NCBI RefSeq assembly: GCF_000633455.1
Contig: NZ_AYMG01000011.1
Coordinates: 62,001-126,000 of the forward strand
Length of the DNA stretch: 64,000 nucleotides
Source of the DNA: Pedobacter jeongneungensis
GTDB taxonomy: Bacteria > Bacteroidota > Bacteroidia > Sphingobacteriales > Sphingobacteriaceae
Direction of reading: 5' to 3'
In this document: in pieces, positions 60,288 to 64,000 of the stretch
Layout of the letters: each line of letters begins with the position of its first letter
Position numbering within the stretch: position 1 is the first letter of the stretch
Notes under the pieces: model-generated
Told to the model about the DNA's origin: nothing
Database searches by the model: none
What the model saw: the letters and a program-made list of their open reading frames with translations, nothing else
Program-made: the position numbers and the translations under genes

Positions 60288-60411
60288 GCATTTCTGATTT
60301 AAATTACTATGGCTGCATAGCAATTTATTTTCACAGGGTAGATTTTAAAAAGGACTTCACGTTTAAAATGAATTATTAACCAGCATAAGCCTGGCATTAA
60401 CAGAAGATTAT

Positions 60412-60419
60412 TATTTTTG
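60412..60419 (+). promoter_or_regulatory. Putative -7 box for the AraC-type gene
   Basis: TATTTTTG matches TAnnTTTG, 10 nt before the ATG; no -33 element found. Confidence 0.4.
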
Positions 60420-60429
60420 TTAAATTGAT

Positions 60430-61500
60430 ATGGGCCAACAAATATTATTTTTCTTTAGTGCCTTAGGTGCATTTAATGGCTTTATCATTAGTGCCTACTT
60501 ATTATTATTCAAAAAGCAGAAATCACTACCCTCTTATTTTTTAGGGCTTTTACTGCTGTCAGTTTGTTTAAAGATCGGCAAATCTTTATTTTTTTACTTT
60601 TATCCGGCACTGCCTGGTATTTATATCCAAATTGGCATTTTAGGAAGTGCTTTAGTTGGTCCATCTCTCTTTTACTTTATTAAATCAGCCTTAGCACAGG
60701 ATCCAAAGATAACAGTCCTACAAAAAGGAGCTTATTTCTTTTGGGTTTCGGCGATTATTGTTGCCTGTATCATTGCCCCTTACGACAATCAGCCTGATAT
60801 CTGGGAAAATTATATCGGAAGAATAATTTCCATACAGTTTACCATTTATATTATATTATCTACCTGGCTACTTAGGGCTACTTTTATTAAACTTTTTACC
60901 AAAGGAGAAAAAATTTCTACGACAGAGCTATTGTTAATTTCTGTACTTATTGGAAATGTGATTGTTCCAGCTGCATTTAAACTTCCGATTTTCTCCTTTT
61001 TTAATGGCCCATGCATTAGCGGAGCTTTATTTTTTTCGTTCGTCCTTTACTTAAATACCTTTTTATTTATCAGCCGAAAGAAAACCAGCAATTTACTGTC
61101 AGGCAATCAGGATTTGATTCGTTATGCAAACAAAAAAATCGCCCCGGAACAAGCCATCGTTTTAACAGAAAAACTTGAAAAAATTATTCTGGATGAAGAA
61201 CTTTATAAAAACCCAGACCTTAAATTGAATGATCTTTCAAAAAAGATCAATATTTCAGGGCACCAGCTTTCTCAATTACTTAACGATAATTTGGGTAAAA
61301 GTTTTGCTGCCTACATTAACGAATTTAGAATAAATGAAGCTTGTGGTTTAATGCTTAACAATAGCAGCATTAAGCTAGAGGCCATTGGCTATGAAGTAGG
61401 TTTTAACTCTAAATCGACATTCTATACTGCTTTTAAAAAGTATAAGCAAACAACTCCAACGCTTTACAAAGAACAGCTAATGGTTGTTCCAGCATCGTAG
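60430..61500 (+). CDS. Membrane-anchored AraC-family transcriptional regulator
   Basis: 356 residues. The N-terminal 215 residues contain about seven membrane helices (ILFFFSALGAFNGFIISAYL, YFLGLLLLSVCLKIGKSLFF, GILGSALVGPSLFYFIKSAL and others), and the C-terminal 110 residues form an AraC-type double HTH (LNDLSKKINISGHQLSQLLN; INEACGLMLNNSSIKLEAIG, then YEVGFNSKSTFYTAFKKYKQ). This layout is common in Bacteroidota for regulators sensing an envelope signal. It lies 105 bp upstream of an outer-membrane barrel gene in the same orientation, which it may control. Confidence 0.87.
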   Translation: MGQQILFFFSALGAFNGFIISAYLLLFKKQKSLPSYFLGLLLLSVCLKIGKSLFFYFYPALPGIYIQIGILGSALVGPSLFYFIKSALAQDPKITVLQKGAYFFWVSAIIVACIIAPYDNQPDIWENYIGRIISIQFTIYIILSTWLLRATFIKLFTKGEKISTTELLLISVLIGNVIVPAAFKLPIFSFFNGPCISGALFFSFVLYLNTFLFISRKKTSNLLSGNQDLIRYANKKIAPEQAIVLTEKLEKIILDEELYKNPDLKLNDLSKKINISGHQLSQLLNDNLGKSFAAYINEFRINEACGLMLNNSSIKLEAIGYEVGFNSKSTFYTAFKKYKQTTPTLYKEQLMVVPAS

Positions 61501-61605
61501 TTTTGTCCCGTTTTATAATTCCGAACTCCTAAATCTGAGAATCAAAACCGGCTCTCTATACTACTCTTTTAGTTTTGGTCAATCTTAAAAACCAAACCTG
61601 AGAAG

Positions 61606-63984
61606 ATGAAACCCATAATGCTATTTTACCTTTTTTTCTTGATAAGTCCATTGCTGAGTGCGCAAGTGATTACAGGAAAAGTACTCGATATCAAAACCAA
61701 TCGGGGCTTACCCTCTGTCAGTTTAACATTAACCAATAAAGATCGCCCGGCATTAATAAGGTATTCGAACACCGATACTTCAGGTTTTTATCGGTTTAGT
61801 GATATCCCTAATGGTAAATACAACTTATCGATTAGCTTAATGGGTTATCAAAAAGTACAAAAGGAATTATTAATTGATAAGAATAGTGCAGAAATACTAG
61901 CACTCGACAATATTTTCATGGCAGAAGACGTCAACTTGCTTAACGAAGTAACCATTACCGGCGGAGTGCCTGCCTTTAGCACAAAAAATGGTCAGCTTAA
62001 AATCGGTATCGCCAACAACCTGTTCTTTAAATCTGCCCCCAATTTACTTGATGTGTTCAGAAAGCTCCCGGGCTTACAGGTTAGCCCTGATGGAAACATG
62101 CAAATGGCCAGCAGGGCAACTCCAACCTTATTTATTGATGGAAAACCTGCCAATATGAGCAATGATGAAATGCTCGCCTATTTAAGCAGTTTATCGCCAG
62201 ATATGGTCGAATCAGTTGAAATGATTAACCAACCTTCCTCAAAATATGATGGAGAATATCAGGGCATTATCGATGTGAAACTAAAAAGAAATCTTTCCTT
62301 AGGACTAAAAGGCAATTATAACCTGCAATTTCAACAAAACAATTATAGTTTATCAGACAATAATCTGGCATTGGTTTTTAAAACAAAACGGCTTGTATAT
62401 GATTTAAAGCTGGGGCACACCACCGGCAGTACTTTTTATAAGTATTATGCGCTTCAATACCTGGCTAGTACCAATGCCTTGATTACAGATACACGAACGG
62501 TTACGGCGAATCGGAACTATAATGTGCAGGCAAGGATAAGTTACGAACTCAAAAGCGGACAAAACCTTGAAGCTTTTTTACGCACCTACCAGGTAAACAG
62601 AAATGCCGAGTCCGGAAATCAATTGATCACGCAATCAGCCGGATTAGATCAGACCATTGCCCTTATTAAAAGCGATAATGACGCACACCCGAAACAACAT
62701 AATTATGCAGGCGGTCTTAATTACGATGCCCGGTTTAAAAACAGCGAACTTCATATTATTACTTCCCTGGCACAGATAGATAACAGACAAACTGAAGATA
62801 TTCAAAATCAAAACATTCTTAATCATACACTTCTGAGTTATTGGAAAACCAATTCGAGGAATAATATTGTAATCCGCTCTGCACAGGCAGATTATACGCT
62901 AAACATGGGTAAAGGAAAATTCGAGTTTGGTGGTAAATTTAGCTATGCCAGCACCAAAAATAATTTACGGTACGATACATTGGCTAATTCTGTTTTTAAT
63001 CCAGATCCTAAACGCAGCAACCAGTTTAATTACCAGGAGTACATTGGTGCCGGTTACTTATCGTACAGTGGCCAAAAAGATAAAATTAACTACAGCCTAA
63101 ATTTAAGAACAGAATATACCCTTACAAAGGCCTATTCTATAACAACGGGCACATTTACAGAAAGAAAGTTTTTAAAATGGCTACCAAGTTTTAATCTCAC
63201 CTACACCATCGGCGATAACGAGCAACTTAGCTTCAATTACAGCAAGCGACTAACAAGACCCACTTTTGCGGCGTTAAATCCTTTTCGGTTTTATTACAGT
63301 CCTCGCCATTACTGGATTGGCAATCCCTACCTGCAACCCTCTACAACCAACCTTATCAATTTGTCGTACAGCAGAAAAACGCTCAATATTTCATTAAATG
63401 CCGGGCGCGAAACTGATGTTATTTCCCGTTATCCGGAATACAACGCAGCAACAAATGAACTGATTTTTCTAGGTCGCAATATACCTCACCGAAATTTTGC
63501 CAACCTGCAGGTTAGTTCTCCAATAACTGTAAATAGGTGGTGGCGGATGAACCATAACGTCGGTTTTTATTACAACAAAGAGTTAACACCATACTTTGAA
63601 CAAACCTATAAAATCCCCATTTACGATTATAAAATTAATGGCAGCCAGGTTTTCAGTTTAAAAGATTGGCTGTTCGATGTGAGTTATACCTATGAATCGA
63701 AAAGCGGCAGCGGGCTTTATATTTTTGCGCCCGTTTATGGTGTCGATTTAGGGTTGCAAAAGGGATGGCTAAAAAATAAGCTCAATACTAAGATTGTGCT
63801 TTATGATGCCTTTAACAGTAGTAAAAGAAGACTTATTTTTAGGGAGAAAAGCATTCTCAATAACGATTTCTACCATTATTTTGCTTCGAACAGATTGGTT
63901 TTCAGCTTAACCTATAATTTTGGCCGCTCAACATACAGGGCAAAGGAAAACAAGAAAAGTGATGAAGAAAACAGAGCGAATTAA
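61606..63984 (+). CDS. Outer-membrane beta-barrel protein, TonB-receptor-like
   Basis: 792 residues. Signal peptide (MLFYLFFLISPLLSAQ), carboxypeptidase-regulatory-like domain (about 19-110: VITGKVLDIKTNRGLPSVSL ... YNLSISLMGYQKVQKELL), plug-like part (NLLDVFRKLPGLQVSPDGNM, TPTLFIDGKPANMSNDEMLA, MVESVEMINQPSSKYDGEYQ) and a C-terminal barrel ending LVFSLTYNFGRSTYRAKENK. The subgroup is that of outer-membrane barrel family proteins (PF14905-like) rather than SusC. The basic tail after the last strand is usual in it. Substrate unknown. Confidence 0.88.
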   Translation: MKPIMLFYLFFLISPLLSAQVITGKVLDIKTNRGLPSVSLTLTNKDRPALIRYSNTDTSGFYRFSDIPNGKYNLSISLMGYQKVQKELLIDKNSAEILALDNIFMAEDVNLLNEVTITGGVPAFSTKNGQLKIGIANNLFFKSAPNLLDVFRKLPGLQVSPDGNMQMASRATPTLFIDGKPANMSNDEMLAYLSSLSPDMVESVEMINQPSSKYDGEYQGIIDVKLKRNLSLGLKGNYNLQFQQNNYSLSDNNLALVFKTKRLVYDLKLGHTTGSTFYKYYALQYLASTNALITDTRTVTANRNYNVQARISYELKSGQNLEAFLRTYQVNRNAESGNQLITQSAGLDQTIALIKSDNDAHPKQHNYAGGLNYDARFKNSELHIITSLAQIDNRQTEDIQNQNILNHTLLSYWKTNSRNNIVIRSAQADYTLNMGKGKFEFGGKFSYASTKNNLRYDTLANSVFNPDPKRSNQFNYQEYIGAGYLSYSGQKDKINYSLNLRTEYTLTKAYSITTGTFTERKFLKWLPSFNLTYTIGDNEQLSFNYSKRLTRPTFAALNPFRFYYSPRHYWIGNPYLQPSTTNLINLSYSRKTLNISLNAGRETDVISRYPEYNAATNELIFLGRNIPHRNFANLQVSSPITVNRWWRMNHNVGFYYNKELTPYFEQTYKIPIYDYKINGSQVFSLKDWLFDVSYTYESKSGSGLYIFAPVYGVDLGLQKGWLKNKLNTKIVLYDAFNSSKRRLIFREKSILNNDFYHYFASNRLVFSLTYNFGRSTYRAKENKKSDEENRAN

Positions 63985-64000
63985 GGCGTATTCTATTTAA

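Noticed and set aside
1..64000. CRISPR arrays, tRNA or rRNA genes
   Set aside because: No regularly spaced direct repeats and no cloverleaf or rRNA-like sequence were noticed in reading both strands; a dedicated scan was not possible.

Overview
The window reads as a chromosomal segment of a Bacteroidota bacterium, most likely a Pedobacter-like member of the Sphingobacteriaceae. Evidence: AT-rich DNA; a SusC/SusD pair and several TonB-dependent receptors with N-terminal carboxypeptidase-regulatory domains; lipoproteins with Cys-Lys-Lys after the lipobox; promoters of the TAnnTTTG (-7) type, some with TTTG about 17-19 nt upstream; poor Shine-Dalgarno sequences; and short palindromic intergenic repeats of the kind common in this phylum. 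No tRNA, rRNA, CRISPR array, intact insertion sequence or prophage was seen.

Layout. 1-6 kb, minus strand: trpE-trpG-trpC, then hflX, rbfA and a truncated hemolysin III gene. Upstream of trpE lies a Trp-Leu-Trp leader peptide and an attenuator, then a cluster of intergenic repeats. 6-11 kb: a small membrane protein and two overlapping exported amidohydrolase genes, followed by a nested-palindrome element. 12-19 kb: a TonB-dependent receptor, an ABC exporter with a small PLDc_N-like protein, and an MFS transporter. 19-24.5 kb: an orphan susC-susD pair. 25-31.7 kb: recG, ridA, small membrane proteins, an OmpA-family porin, Xaa-Pro aminopeptidase and meaB. 31.7-45 kb: a surface-glycan locus with nine glycosyltransferases, an MsbA-like ABC transporter and an acyltransferase, but no sugar-nucleotide synthesis, flippase or polymerase genes. 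45-53.2 kb: an accessory island of secreted or lipid-anchored proteins (two MACPF pore-former-like lipoproteins, an S41 peptidase lipoprotein, a small lipoprotein plus bulb-type lectin), two near-identical XRE regulators, a decayed protease/lectin gene and two gene relics. 53-58 kb: the conserved rimP-nusA-infB operon. 58-64 kb: small envelope proteins, an acyl-CoA dehydrogenase, a membrane-anchored AraC-type regulator and an outer-membrane beta-barrel protein.

The most interesting region is 45-53 kb. Four promoters there (both MACPF genes, the S41/XRE1 divergent region and the lipoprotein-lectin/XRE2 divergent region) share a dyad TGAYAA-N7-TTATCA with exact spacing. I infer that the duplicated XRE proteins bind it and control a small regulon of surface or secreted effectors. 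The two MACPF proteins share an almost identical signal peptide and promoter but have divergent mature parts. The region also shows tandem duplication and decay, including a copy of the infB terminator carried away from infB, which gives the duplication a direction.

Other notable points are a fully readable trp attenuator (leader peptide, antiterminator candidate, terminator), a terminator-like hairpin between a consensus promoter and rimP, amidohydrolase modules lacking the HxH metal motif, and several families of palindromic repeats. All assignments are from reading the sequence; no database search was run.
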